Source: Acidobacteriota bacterium (lineage in GTDB: Bacteria; Acidobacteriota; Terriglobia; Terriglobales; Acidobacteriaceae). From it: DNA of 55,645 nt. The position numbers were made by a program, and so were the translations under genes. Below are positions 1-7,997 of the stretch, piece after piece. Location of the stretch: the NCBI GenBank assembly GCA_021806005.1, contig JAJZDM010000013.1, positions 1 to 55,645 on the forward strand. The letters run 5' to 3'. How positions within the stretch are numbered: the stretch's first letter is position 1; each line of letters begins with the position of its first letter. The notes below the pieces were generated by a model. That model did no database searches. It saw only the letters and a program-made list of their open reading frames with translations, and was not told the origin of the DNA.

Positions 1-379
1 TCACCGCGTCCAGCAGTTCACCGCATAGATCGTTGGCTTCCAGCAGATGGCGGAAGTTGAGGATCGTCGTCTCATCGGGTACCGGTGCTCGGCCCAGATC
101 GATACCGCAGAATCCGCGCAGCACCGGCGACTCGTAAAGCGCATCCTCGGCGCCGGGGTCGGAGAGCGCAAACCAGTGCTGCGGAAAGTAAATCCGCAGC
201 ATCACGCTCAGACCCACCGGCTGACGGCCTTTACCCGCCTTGGGGTAGTGCGGCGCGATGCGGGCTTCAAGCGCAACCCACGGCACAACTGCTTCCATCG
301 TGATCAGGAACTCTTCGCGGCGGCTCTTGCGAGCGTACTTTTCAAAACTCGGCTGCGTAGCAAAAGTAAGTTGGCGCAT
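1..379 (-). CDS. IS5-type transposase, N-terminal part (cut by window edge)
   Basis: The protein begins MRQLTFATQPSFEKYARK at position 379 and stays open for 126 codons to the window edge. The visible part has the conserved N-terminal IS5-group layout: the MRQ..F...SFEKY start, a PHYPKAGKGRQPVGL block, MLRIYFPQHWFALSDP, a FCGIDLGRAPVPDETT block containing the first DDE aspartate region, and NFRHLLEANDLCGELL. The rest of the DDE domain lies outside the window. The reading frame seen here is intact. The same start is found in the right-hand copy at 55590. Confidence 0.85.
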   Translation of the reverse strand, partial: MRQLTFATQPSFEKYARKSRREEFLITMEAVVPWVALEARIAPHYPKAGKGRQPVGLSVMLRIYFPQHWFALSDPGAEDALYESPVLRGFCGIDLGRAPVPDETTILNFRHLLEANDLCGELLDAV

Positions 380-446
380 TGCGTTTCGAGGTCCCCTACT
401 CGATTAGACGCATCGCTCTTGCATTTGGAGCTTGATCAGAGCTTCC
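1..446 (-). mobile_element. IS5-type insertion sequence, left copy (5' part only)
   Basis: This is the transposase-start end of an IS5-family element that runs out of the window on the left. The inner boundary is set by comparison with the right edge of the window (55523-55645), which carries the same sequence on the other strand. Identity runs from the transposase start through the untranslated leader to about position 446 and then stops. The terminal bases read outward-to-inward as GGAAGCTCTGATCAAGCTC here and GGAGCCTCTGAACAAGTTC in the right copy. The flank TTAA would fit the YTAR target of the IS5 subgroup, but the exact end is uncertain by a base or two. The copies differ at several positions, so they are separate insertions. 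Confidence 0.8.
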
Positions 447-500
447 CTTAAACATAATTGGTCGTTTGCTCCTGTTACAAATGGCGCTGCGGGATGACTA

Positions 501-1392
501 GAGCGAGTTATGACGTTGGGTTGAGTATGTGGAAGACGCGGGTGAGCATGGTGCAGGCGAAGGAGAGGTAGTGGAAGCCTTTGAGAGTAGCATCGAGCCT
601 TTCGTAGTCGCGTGCGAGTCTTCTGAAGCGTGCAGCCCATGCGAAGCTTCGTTCGACGACCCAGCGGCGCGGCAGCAACACGAAGCCGCGTTTGGCCATG
701 GGATGTTTGACCACCTCCAGCCGTATGCCGTGTTGCCCGGCGGCCTCGGCTGCATTCGCACCGGTATAGCCCTGGTCCACGTAGGCCAACTCGACGGTAT
801 CGCCGGTCACCTGCTGCACCTCTTCGTCCAAGGCTGCTACCTGTTCGCGATCTCCCTGGTCGGCCGGCGTCACCGTCAGCGCCAGCAAGTGTCCAAGCGC
901 GTCGACCGCGATATGCACCTTCGATCCCTTGCGTCGCTTGGCTCCATCGTAACCAGCCCGTGCGCCGGATTCCGGCGTGGATTGCAACGTGCGGCTGTCG
1001 ATGCAGATGGCCGTCGGCTGAGGTTTGCGCCCGGCAAACTCTCGCAACAACGATTGCACATCCTCCACCAGAAGCTCGAAGCATCCCGCCGCCATCCAAC
1101 GCAGCATCTGCTGATACACAGCTTGCCAGGGAGGAAGATCGTGCGGCATCAAACGCCACTGGTTGCCGGTCTTTACGATGTACCGCACCCCGTTGAACAA
1201 CGCCCGAAGGCTGTGCTGACGGCTCCGGTTGTCTTCCCGGCTCAACAACAGATACGGCAACACGAACGCCCACTCCTCATCCGACACATCCGTCAGATAC
1301 GAACTCACAACTGTCTTGCCCATCCCTCCATGCTGAACAGCAAATCAGCACCGGCAAAGTCTCTGCCTTAGTGCAAAGGGCATAACAGTCTC
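501..1392 (-). mobile_element. Complete IS5-family insertion sequence (892 bp, TA target duplication)
   Basis: The element carries one transposase gene. Its ends form imperfect inverted repeats: GAGCGAGTTATGACGTT at 501 and, on the other strand, GAGACTGTTATGCCCTT ending at 1392. They share GAG, GTTATG, a C and a TT in register. Each end is flanked by TA (499-500 and 1393-1394). A 2-bp TA duplication is the habit of the IS427 branch of IS5, although here the transposase is a single frame. The element sits about 50 bp from the left IS5-type copy and directly abuts a truncated glycoside hydrolase gene, so this edge has been remodelled by more than one insertion. Confidence 0.8.
508..1323 (-). 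CDS. IS5-family DDE transposase, intact
   Basis: The 271-residue protein is full length for this branch. The N-terminal part (SDEEWAFVLPYLL, NGVRYIVKTGNQWRLMP) is the DUF4096-type DNA-binding region. The catalytic triad is visible as D in AICIDSRTLQST, D in AYVDQGYTG and E in RRWVVERSFAW, followed by the usual RRLARDYER and a hydrophobic tail. No frameshift or internal stop is seen, so it may be active. The start is preceded by a GGAGGG run immediately upstream. It belongs to the element at 501-1392. Confidence 0.92.
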   Translation of the reverse strand: MGKTVVSSYLTDVSDEEWAFVLPYLLLSREDNRSRQHSLRALFNGVRYIVKTGNQWRLMPHDLPPWQAVYQQMLRWMAAGCFELLVEDVQSLLREFAGRKPQPTAICIDSRTLQSTPESGARAGYDGAKRRKGSKVHIAVDALGHLLALTVTPADQGDREQVAALDEEVQQVTGDTVELAYVDQGYTGANAAEAAGQHGIRLEVVKHPMAKRGFVLLPRRWVVERSFAWAARFRRLARDYERLDATLKGFHYLSFACTMLTRVFHILNPTS

Positions 1393-1393
1393 T

Positions 1394-1617
1394 AAGGAAG
1401 CTCTAATGTGATCGAGATCGAGGTGGTCAACGCGTGGGTGAACCGGCTGATCGGCGATCAGCAGCCCGGCGCAACGCAGTACACCTTGGCTGATTTCAAA
1501 CCATACCGAGCCAATTCTCTGCTTCAGGCCTCGGGTCTCATCGGTCCCGTGACTGTTGTGCGCGAACGTCCGCTCGCGCCAGAGACCCGGGAGGCCCGAA
1601 ACGCGCAGGGAGATTGA
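1394..1617 (+). pseudogene. 3' remnant of an alpha-L-rhamnosidase-like glycoside hydrolase gene
   Basis: The frame is open from the IS boundary to a stop at 1617 and encodes about 73 residues with no start of its own. The text VIEIEVVNAWVNRLIGDQQ followed by PYRANSLLQASGLIGPVTV matches, by recognition, the C-terminal galactose-binding-like domain of large bacterial alpha-L-rhamnosidase/GH2-type proteins (the NLWVNRLIGD and PLLPSGLLGPV motifs). Everything upstream has been replaced by insertion sequences. The downstream GH116 and esterase genes suggest it once belonged to a plant-polysaccharide locus. The missing part may survive outside the window. Confidence 0.65.
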
Positions 1618-1735
1618 GTGCGAGATGGCATCGATAGCCTTGCGGTACCAGATGGATCGTCGCGGGGATACAATTCTGTAACTTGAAAACGATGGCCGGT
1701 ACAACCTCCATGCCAGGATCTCAAAGAGCGTTTCC

Positions 1736-4447
1736 ATGACCACCCTCGATCGCAGAAACTTTCTCAAGCAGGCCGCCGGAGCGGTCAGTGTAGCGGCACA
1801 GGCCGTGCCGTGGAGCACATCCGCCGCCGAACAGAACCAGGCTCTGCGGCCAGCAGAAGAGAGCCTATTGGCGCCGCACTCCCTGGATTTTCCACGGAAG
1901 TTCGAGGGAGAGCAACTTCACAAGATCGCCTTCCCACTCGGCGGTGTTGCGGCGGGCTGTGTGAGTCTTGGTGGGTGCGGGGAGCTTCGCGATTGGGAGA
2001 TATTCAACCGTCCCAACCTGGGGTATCGGCCGCGCTATGCCTTTGCTTCGATATGGGCGCAGGCCGGTGTGGGCGAGCCTGTTGCGCGCATCCTCGAGTC
2101 GCGTATTCTGCCGCCTTTCGAGGGGCCATCGGGATTGGGTGCGGACAACGTTCCTGGAATGAGCCGCCTCAAATCGGCAACCTTCACCGGCGCTTACCCG
2201 TTGGCGCAAATTGACTTTCACGATTCCGCGCTTCCCGTCCGGGCGGAACTGGAGGCTTTTTCGCCTTTTATACCGCACGATCCCGATGCGTCCGGCCTGC
2301 CGGTCGCCATTCTGCACTACCGAGTGACGAATGATGGTTCCGCGGCAGTGCAAGTCGCGATCGCCTACTCCCTTGAAAATCCCATCCTCGCCGGCAGTTC
2401 CGGATCTGACGATGACAAGCGCCGCAACCAAATCCGTCCATCGTCGCCTCTGCGGGGTATATTGATGGACAATCCTGGGATACCGGCAGCCGCTCCCATG
2501 CATGGGACCATTGCTCTGGCGGCGGTCAACGCTCCGGGTGCTGCCATCTCCTGCTGGCCGGGCTGGCCACAGGGCAAGTGGTGGACTCCACCGCTGCATT
2601 TCTGGGATCGGTTTTCCGCGCACGGCGATCTGGGCCCGGAGCCCGATCCACACAACGAGGTTGGTGTGGTCTCGATCCGACGGACCATTGGGCCAGGCGA
2701 GACCGCAAGCTTCCGTTTTCTGCTGGGCTGGCACTTTGCCAATCGCACGCCGGACTGGTGTGGTTGGGCCGCGCCCAAAGGCCATGGCCAAACGATCATT
2801 GGCAACTACTACGCCACGCGGTTTGCAGACGCATGGCAGGCGCTGGAACATACGGCTGACCGGCTTGAAAGTCTTGAAACGCGCACCAAGCTCTTCGCCG
2901 ATGCGTTGCGGTCCAGCACCGTGCCCGCCGAGGTGAAGGACGCCGCGACGGCCAACCTCTCCACTCTCGCTACGACCACCTGCTTTCGCACCGCCGACGG
3001 CGAGTTCCACGGGTTTGAAGGGAGCGGGAGAACAGAAGGCTGGTGTTTCGGCAACTGCCTGCACGTGTGGAATTACGAAACCGTTACTTCGCATCTATTC
3101 CCGTCGTTCGCCCGTTCGCTGCGCCGCAGCGCCTTTGGCTACTCGATGGAAGACAACGGCGCGATGCACTTCCGGCAGTTGCTGCCGGATGGGATCGAGC
3201 GCTCCGGCAATGCGGCCGCCGACGGGCAGATGGGGCAGATTATCCACGCCTGGCTTGACTGGAATCTCTCCGGCGACACGGCATGGCTGCGCGAGATATG
3301 GCCGCGGATCCGCAAGGCGGTTGCGTTTGCCTGGATCAAAGGCGGCTGGGACAGCAAGCGCGCGGGCATTCTGGAAGGCGTGCAGCACAATACCTACGAC
3401 GTTGAGTTCTACGGTCCCAACCCGATGTGCTCCATCTACTATCTGGGAGCGCTACGCGCTGCCGCCGAGATGGCCGATGCCGTCGGTGATTCCGGACCAG
3501 CGAGGGAGTATCGAAGGCTGTACGAAAGGGGGCGGGAATGGATTGATGCGAACCTCTTCAACGGTGAGTATTATGTGCAGCAGATTCGCGGTTTCCGCAA
3601 GGACGAGATCGCCCCTGGACTCGCCGGGGGCATGGGCGCCGATGACACGGAGCACCCACAGTTCCAGGTGGGCGAGGGCTGCCTGATCGATCAACTCGTC
3701 GGTCAGTATCTGGTGGATGTGGGCGGCATGGGTGCGCTCGTCGATCCCGGCCGTATCCGCAAGACCCTCGCCTCGATCCATGGTTACAACGCGAAGTCGT
3801 CGATGGCGCATTGGGAGAACCCAGCTCGCACCTATGCGCTCAACGATGAGGCAGCGGTGGTGATCTGCGACTACGCCAGGGCCGAGCGGCCAAGCGTGCC
3901 GTTTCCGTATTTCTCTGAGTCCTGGACGGGGCTTGAATACACGTTGGCAGCTCTGCTGATCCGCTGGGGGATGGTGGAGCAAGGCATCGACTGCGTGCGC
4001 AATACGCGAGCGCGATTCAACGGCGTTCGGCGCAATCCCTGGAACGAGGTGGAGGCAGGAGACCACTATGTCCGCGCTATGGCCTCCTGGTCAGTGTTCG
4101 TTGCCATGAGCGGCTTTCACTATCGTGGCGACATCGGCGAGGTGACTGCCGCGCCGCCGGCCGCGGCGGAGAACTTCAACTGCTTCTGGGCCACTGCTAC
4201 CGGATGGGGAACGTATTCGCTGCAAAAGAGCGCAGGCCGGACGCATTTCGGGCTTCAAGTGCTTTCCGGCGTCCTGCCGAGCCGCAGCTTCCAACTTGCC
4301 GCGGCGGAGTCGCAAGCCGTGGTTCGTCTGGCGGGAAGATCCCTGTCCAGTCACGCCGAGAGGAACAATGGTTTCCTTGCCATCCGCCTCGATGAGCCGG
4401 TTACGCTGGCCGTTGGCGAAGGGTTGCAGATCGAAACAGCAGTCTAG
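1736..4447 (+). CDS. GH116 family glycosidase (GBA2-like beta-glucosidase/glucosylceramidase type), Tat-exported
   Basis: The 903-residue protein starts with a twin-arginine signal (DRRNFLKQAAG, residues 5-15) and a short hydrophobic stretch, so it should be folded in the cytoplasm and exported. The N-terminal GH116 beta domain opens with FPLGGVAAGCVSLGGCGELRDWEIFNRP. The C-terminal (alpha/alpha)6 domain contains ETVTSHLFPSFARSLRR, the HNTYDVEFYGPNPM block (candidate nucleophile Glu557) and NDEAAVVICDYA about 155 residues later (candidate acid/base Asp near 712). That spacing resembles characterised GH116 enzymes, but the exact residue assignment is mine. Known members act on beta-glucosides, beta-xylosides or glucosylceramide; the substrate here cannot be told. 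The next gene, an esterase, starts 42 bases downstream, which suggests co-transcription. Confidence 0.88.
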   Translation: MTTLDRRNFLKQAAGAVSVAAQAVPWSTSAAEQNQALRPAEESLLAPHSLDFPRKFEGEQLHKIAFPLGGVAAGCVSLGGCGELRDWEIFNRPNLGYRPRYAFASIWAQAGVGEPVARILESRILPPFEGPSGLGADNVPGMSRLKSATFTGAYPLAQIDFHDSALPVRAELEAFSPFIPHDPDASGLPVAILHYRVTNDGSAAVQVAIAYSLENPILAGSSGSDDDKRRNQIRPSSPLRGILMDNPGIPAAAPMHGTIALAAVNAPGAAISCWPGWPQGKWWTPPLHFWDRFSAHGDLGPEPDPHNEVGVVSIRRTIGPGETASFRFLLGWHFANRTPDWCGWAAPKGHGQTIIGNYYATRFADAWQALEHTADRLESLETRTKLFADALRSSTVPAEVKDAATANLSTLATTTCFRTADGEFHGFEGSGRTEGWCFGNCLHVWNYETVTSHLFPSFARSLRRSAFGYSMEDNGAMHFRQLLPDGIERSGNAAADGQMGQIIHAWLDWNLSGDTAWLREIWPRIRKAVAFAWIKGGWDSKRAGILEGVQHNTYDVEFYGPNPMCSIYYLGALRAAAEMADAVGDSGPAREYRRLYERGREWIDANLFNGEYYVQQIRGFRKDEIAPGLAGGMGADDTEHPQFQVGEGCLIDQLVGQYLVDVGGMGALVDPGRIRKTLASIHGYNAKSSMAHWENPARTYALNDEAAVVICDYARAERPSVPFPYFSESWTGLEYTLAALLIRWGMVEQGIDCVRNTRARFNGVRRNPWNEVEAGDHYVRAMASWSVFVAMSGFHYRGDIGEVTAAPPAAAENFNCFWATATGWGTYSLQKSAGRTHFGLQVLSGVLPSRSFQLAAAESQAVVRLAGRSLSSHAERNNGFLAIRLDEPVTLAVGEGLQIETAV

Positions 4448-4489
4448 CCGGAAGGGTTACCACCTTCGAATGAGATGGAGTTAAGACCG

Positions 4490-6013
4490 ATGACAAAGCT
4501 TGCCTTGCGATTTACCCCTTTTGCGATTCTCTGCTTCCTGGTTCTGTGCGCGCATGCGGCAGTGCGCCTGCCCAACGTGCTTGGCAGCCACATGGTCCTG
4601 CAGCGCAACCGTCCGATCCACCTGTGGGGCTGGGCAGACCCGGGCGAGAAGGTGACGGTGGACTTTCATGGCATTTCCGCATCGGCCAGCGCAGACAGCC
4701 TTGGGCATTGGAGCGTCTATCTCCCACCGGAACCAGCCGGCGGACCCTTCACTTTGAGTGTCTCCGCTGCGAACACCATTCGGCTCGACGACATCCTGGT
4801 GGGCGATGTCTGGTTGGCGTCCGGGCAGTCGAACATGGAGATTCCGCTGATGGGCTATCCCGGCAGCGCCGTGATCGAGAATGGTCCGACAGAGATCCGC
4901 AATGCGACCCACCCTGAGATCCGTCTGCTCCACGTGGCGGACAAGTCCTCTTACTATCCTCTGGACGATATCGACGCTCATTGGACAGGCTGCACTCCGG
5001 AGACCGCCGGGACTTTTTCCGCGGTTGCCTACTTTTTTGGACGCGAAATTGCGGAGAAGGAGCATGTGCCGGTCGGCCTGATCGACTCCACCTGGGGCGG
5101 TACGGTGGCTGAGAGCTGGATCTCACTCGACTCGATCTCTGCCGACGCATCGCTGATGCCCTTGTTTGCCTCCTGGGCAGCCATGACGGACGTGGTTGCG
5201 GATACGCCTGCGATCGAGGCTGAGGAGAGACGGGAAGATGCCGCGGCAAAGGCCGCGAACCGTACACCCCCAAGTCATCCCTGGCACCCGAACCCCCTCT
5301 CCTGGGAACCGGCCGGACTCTACAACGCGATGGTGCACCCGTTTACGCCTTTCGCCATCCGCGGCGTCATCTGGTACCAGGGAGAATCCAATAGCGGTGT
5401 TGACCGCGCCGCCTTATATCAGCGCATCTTTCCAGTGCTGATCGCCGACTGGCGCCGCGATTGGAACGAAGGGAACTTTCCGTTTCTCTATGTGCAGATT
5501 TCGAGTTTCAAGTCAACGCCGCGCGAAGACTGGGCGATCATTCGCGAGGCGCAACGGAGAACGCTGGCGGTTGCCAATACTGCCATGGCCGTTACGATCG
5601 ATATTGGCAATCCAGACAACGTGCACCCCGCGGACAAGCAGGATGTTGGCCATCGCCTGGCTCTTGCAGCGCGTGCTCTCGCTTATGGCGAAGACATTGA
5701 GTACGCGGGTCCGCTGTATCGCCAGGCGGTGGTCGAAGGGAGCACGATGCGGGTGTATTTCGATCATTCCCGGGGGGCTCTGGTAGCGAAGCACGGCCAG
5801 CTCACAGGTTTTGAGATCGCGGGAGCGGACCACCAATTTGTTCCGGCATCCGCATCCATCGATGGCAGCAGCGTAATCGTTTCGTCGGTCGCGGTGCCCA
5901 ATCCCCGATACATTCGCTATGGCTGGCAAAACGCACCAGATGTGAATCTCTTCAACGGCGACGGTTTGCCCGCATCTCCATTCACGACGGAAGAGACGAT
6001 ACCGGCGCCGTGA
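4490..6013 (+). CDS. Sialate O-acetylesterase-family carbohydrate esterase, exported
   Basis: The 507-residue protein has a signal peptide (LALRFTPFAILCFLVLCAHA). I chose the second ATG because GGAG lies about 9 bases upstream and the signal peptide then starts cleanly; an in-frame ATG at 4475 would add five residues. The family hallmarks are LPNVLGSHMVLQR at the mature N-terminus, WLASGQSNMEIPL with the catalytic Ser near residue 114, IWYQGESN, and an Asp-x-x-His-like NVHPADKQDVGHRL block near residue 375. These SGNH-type enzymes remove acetyl groups from sugars; many environmental members act on plant polymers rather than sialic acid. It follows the GH116 gene by 42 bases on the same strand. 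Confidence 0.9.
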   Translation: MTKLALRFTPFAILCFLVLCAHAAVRLPNVLGSHMVLQRNRPIHLWGWADPGEKVTVDFHGISASASADSLGHWSVYLPPEPAGGPFTLSVSAANTIRLDDILVGDVWLASGQSNMEIPLMGYPGSAVIENGPTEIRNATHPEIRLLHVADKSSYYPLDDIDAHWTGCTPETAGTFSAVAYFFGREIAEKEHVPVGLIDSTWGGTVAESWISLDSISADASLMPLFASWAAMTDVVADTPAIEAEERREDAAAKAANRTPPSHPWHPNPLSWEPAGLYNAMVHPFTPFAIRGVIWYQGESNSGVDRAALYQRIFPVLIADWRRDWNEGNFPFLYVQISSFKSTPREDWAIIREAQRRTLAVANTAMAVTIDIGNPDNVHPADKQDVGHRLALAARALAYGEDIEYAGPLYRQAVVEGSTMRVYFDHSRGALVAKHGQLTGFEIAGADHQFVPASASIDGSSVIVSSVAVPNPRYIRYGWQNAPDVNLFNGDGLPASPFTTEETIPAP

Positions 6014-6349
6014 TCGGGCAGCATTGTGCCCAGGTGCAGAGGTGCTCATTCCCCGGTGTGGATTGCATTGTTCCAACTACATGGTTACAGGGAGCCCTGG
6101 ACGGATGAGTCTCTCCCATGATCTACGCACTGGTCCGATCACGGTGCTTGCGGCCGGTGCGAGTCTCAGTGCGTTGTGGGCAGTGCCGCCCTCCGCACAA
6201 TCAGCCACAGTGAGCTTGACCCACGGCGGAACGGATCCACTCGAGCCTGGAGTGATGGAGAGAGGCAGTGCTGCTCCCGCGAATGCCAGTGAATGCGGGG
6301 CTCCGGTGAGGATTGAGGGACGCGAAGGGTGAATCTATCCCGGGAGGGT
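6014..6349. other. Intergenic stretch between convergent genes
   Basis: This spacer separates the rightward esterase gene from the leftward flavoprotein gene. A short open frame (start at 6105) could encode a 75-residue peptide with a hydrophobic N-terminus, but it has no convincing ribosome binding site and no recognisable family, so I do not call it. A weak hairpin (GGGCA/TGCCC, 6016-6031) lies just after the esterase stop and lacks a T tract. Confidence 0.5.
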
Positions 6350-7597
6350 TCAGGAGGTGAACCGGGCCAGGGCTGTCAGCAGTCGGGTGTAGGGAATGCC
6401 CTCTGCATAGGTCTTCAGGATCAAAGAGCGCATGAAGGGGGTGCGCATGGCTTGAAAGCCGCGCTCTGGGTGGTGATGAAACGCCTTGGCCGCGCGTAAC
6501 GAGAAGGCAAGCGTTCGCTGCAGGGGGCGGAGGTTGCGAGCGTAGACTGCAGCGACATCGTTCGACCGTTCGCCCTCCGGACAACTCAGGATGGCTGCGG
6601 CTGCGGCCTGGCCGCTGGTGATGGCCGAATGAATTCCTTCGCCGGTGAGCGGATCTACGAGGCCGGCTGCATCGCCGGTGAGCAGCACGCGGCCGCGGGG
6701 CAGATAGTTGTGGCCTCCCATCCCCAGTTGCTGGCCGGTGACGTGGTCCAGAGTGGATATACCCAGCTTCTGTTGCGCATAGCTCTGCAGCAGCTTCCGT
6801 GTAATCTGCTTCAATCGCCGGCAGCCGTCGTCCTGGGCGGGAGAGAAGACGCCGACTCCGATGTTGAGGTGGTCAGCCTTTGGAAACAGCCAGCCGTAGC
6901 CTCCGGGCAGGGGAGCGAAGTCGAAGACGAGTTCCTGAGGCGCAAGGCCGCTGGGCAGGATCTTCGGCAGAGCGGCGTAGGGTACGGTAGCCTCCAGGGC
7001 AAAGCCGTCCTGCTCGGACTCCCCGGTGGCTACGCCGGGTGAGGTAGTGCGTGGCTGTACCAGCCGGCGGGTCTGGCCGTTTGATCCGTCGGCGCCGATG
7101 ATGATCGGAGCGCGCAGGGTCTCCATGCGGGTCTCCGCGCCATCGGTGCGGATCACGTCCACCTCCACATGGTCCGGACCTTCGCGCAGCGCGTGGATGC
7201 GGTCAATCTTCCACAGGGAGATAGCCCCGCCATTGCGCGCGGCAGAGAGAGTCTTCTGCAGGCAGAAGGCATCAAATCGCTCCCGGACGGCCATGGCGCA
7301 GATGGGGCTGCGGGCGTGCAGGCGGATGCGGTCCGCAGGCTGCGGAGCCGTCACGGCTTCCGGGCTCTTGATGGGTTCAAGGACGACGTCAGAACAGACC
7401 CGCTCGATGACTGGATCCACCGGGTAACGTAGCGCCTTGAGTGTCTTCCGGGTCAGTCCACAGGCGCAGGGTTTGTGGTGGGGGAAGGCGTATTTATCGA
7501 GCAGAAGGACGTGTTTGCCCGCGCTGGCCAGGTCGTAACCGGCGGCGCAGCCGGCGGGTCCGGCTCCAACGACGAGGATCTCGAAGTCAAGGGGCAT
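6350..7597 (-). CDS. Geranylgeranyl-reductase-family FAD-dependent oxidoreductase
   Basis: The 415-residue protein opens with an FAD dinucleotide-binding motif (ILVVGAGPAGCAAGYDLA, about residues 7-24) and has the second FAD contact GDAAGLVDPLTGEGIH near residue 300. Between them is the PHHKPCACGLTRKTL segment, equivalent to the K.CGGGL motif of the geranylgeranyl/digeranylgeranylglycerophospholipid reductase family. Members saturate isoprenoid double bonds in menaquinones, carotenoids or lipids, or act as electron-transfer flavoproteins. No isoprenoid gene is adjacent, so the substrate is open. It is convergent with the esterase gene. Confidence 0.85.
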   Translation of the reverse strand: MPLDFEILVVGAGPAGCAAGYDLASAGKHVLLLDKYAFPHHKPCACGLTRKTLKALRYPVDPVIERVCSDVVLEPIKSPEAVTAPQPADRIRLHARSPICAMAVRERFDAFCLQKTLSAARNGGAISLWKIDRIHALREGPDHVEVDVIRTDGAETRMETLRAPIIIGADGSNGQTRRLVQPRTTSPGVATGESEQDGFALEATVPYAALPKILPSGLAPQELVFDFAPLPGGYGWLFPKADHLNIGVGVFSPAQDDGCRRLKQITRKLLQSYAQQKLGISTLDHVTGQQLGMGGHNYLPRGRVLLTGDAAGLVDPLTGEGIHSAITSGQAAAAAILSCPEGERSNDVAAVYARNLRPLQRTLAFSLRAAKAFHHHPERGFQAMRTPFMRSLILKTYAEGIPYTRLLTALARFTS

Positions 7598-7997
7598 GTC
7601 TGGAGTTCAGTGTAGTTCGCTTCTCTGCGGAGGGCGAGTGGCTGGCGGTGTCAGCCCGGATCTCCCGACCCGCCGCCCGCCGGAGGGCGCCTGCAAGGAG
7701 CTAATGCCGTGTCCCAAACCTGACCGGTGGCAGCAATGCAGGAGTGGTCCAGGCATCTCTGCGGTGGTGTTGCCGGCCTGGAGCGGGCAGGCACCGCCAT
7801 CTTTCAACAGAGTATGGCCCTTGCCAGCCAGAGGCTGCAAGCCTCGGGAAGGAAGATTACTCTAAGGATGAGGGATGCACGATTGGCGGACGCCGAACCT
7901 TATCCTTCAGGCAGCGTCCAATCTCTGCAAGAGAGTCCTTGGATCTCTGCTGGCGGGCCGAGATGGTCCAAGGGTTCCAACAGGTGGAGGTGTGCCC
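7598..7997. other. Intergenic stretch between divergent genes
   Basis: About 400 bases separate the leftward flavoprotein start from the chosen start of the exported repeat protein. Promoters for both are expected here, but I find no clear -35/-10 pair. Open frames in this stretch are short and have no family resemblance. Confidence 0.4.

Noticed and set aside
1865-3094. A 409-residue minus-strand frame inside the GH116 gene
   Set aside because: Arg-rich, no family resemblance, and fully covered by the GH116 coding sequence.
6105-6332. A 75-residue frame with a hydrophobic N-terminus between convergent genes
   Set aside because: No good ribosome binding site, no recognisable family and no coding-like pattern after the hydrophobic stretch.
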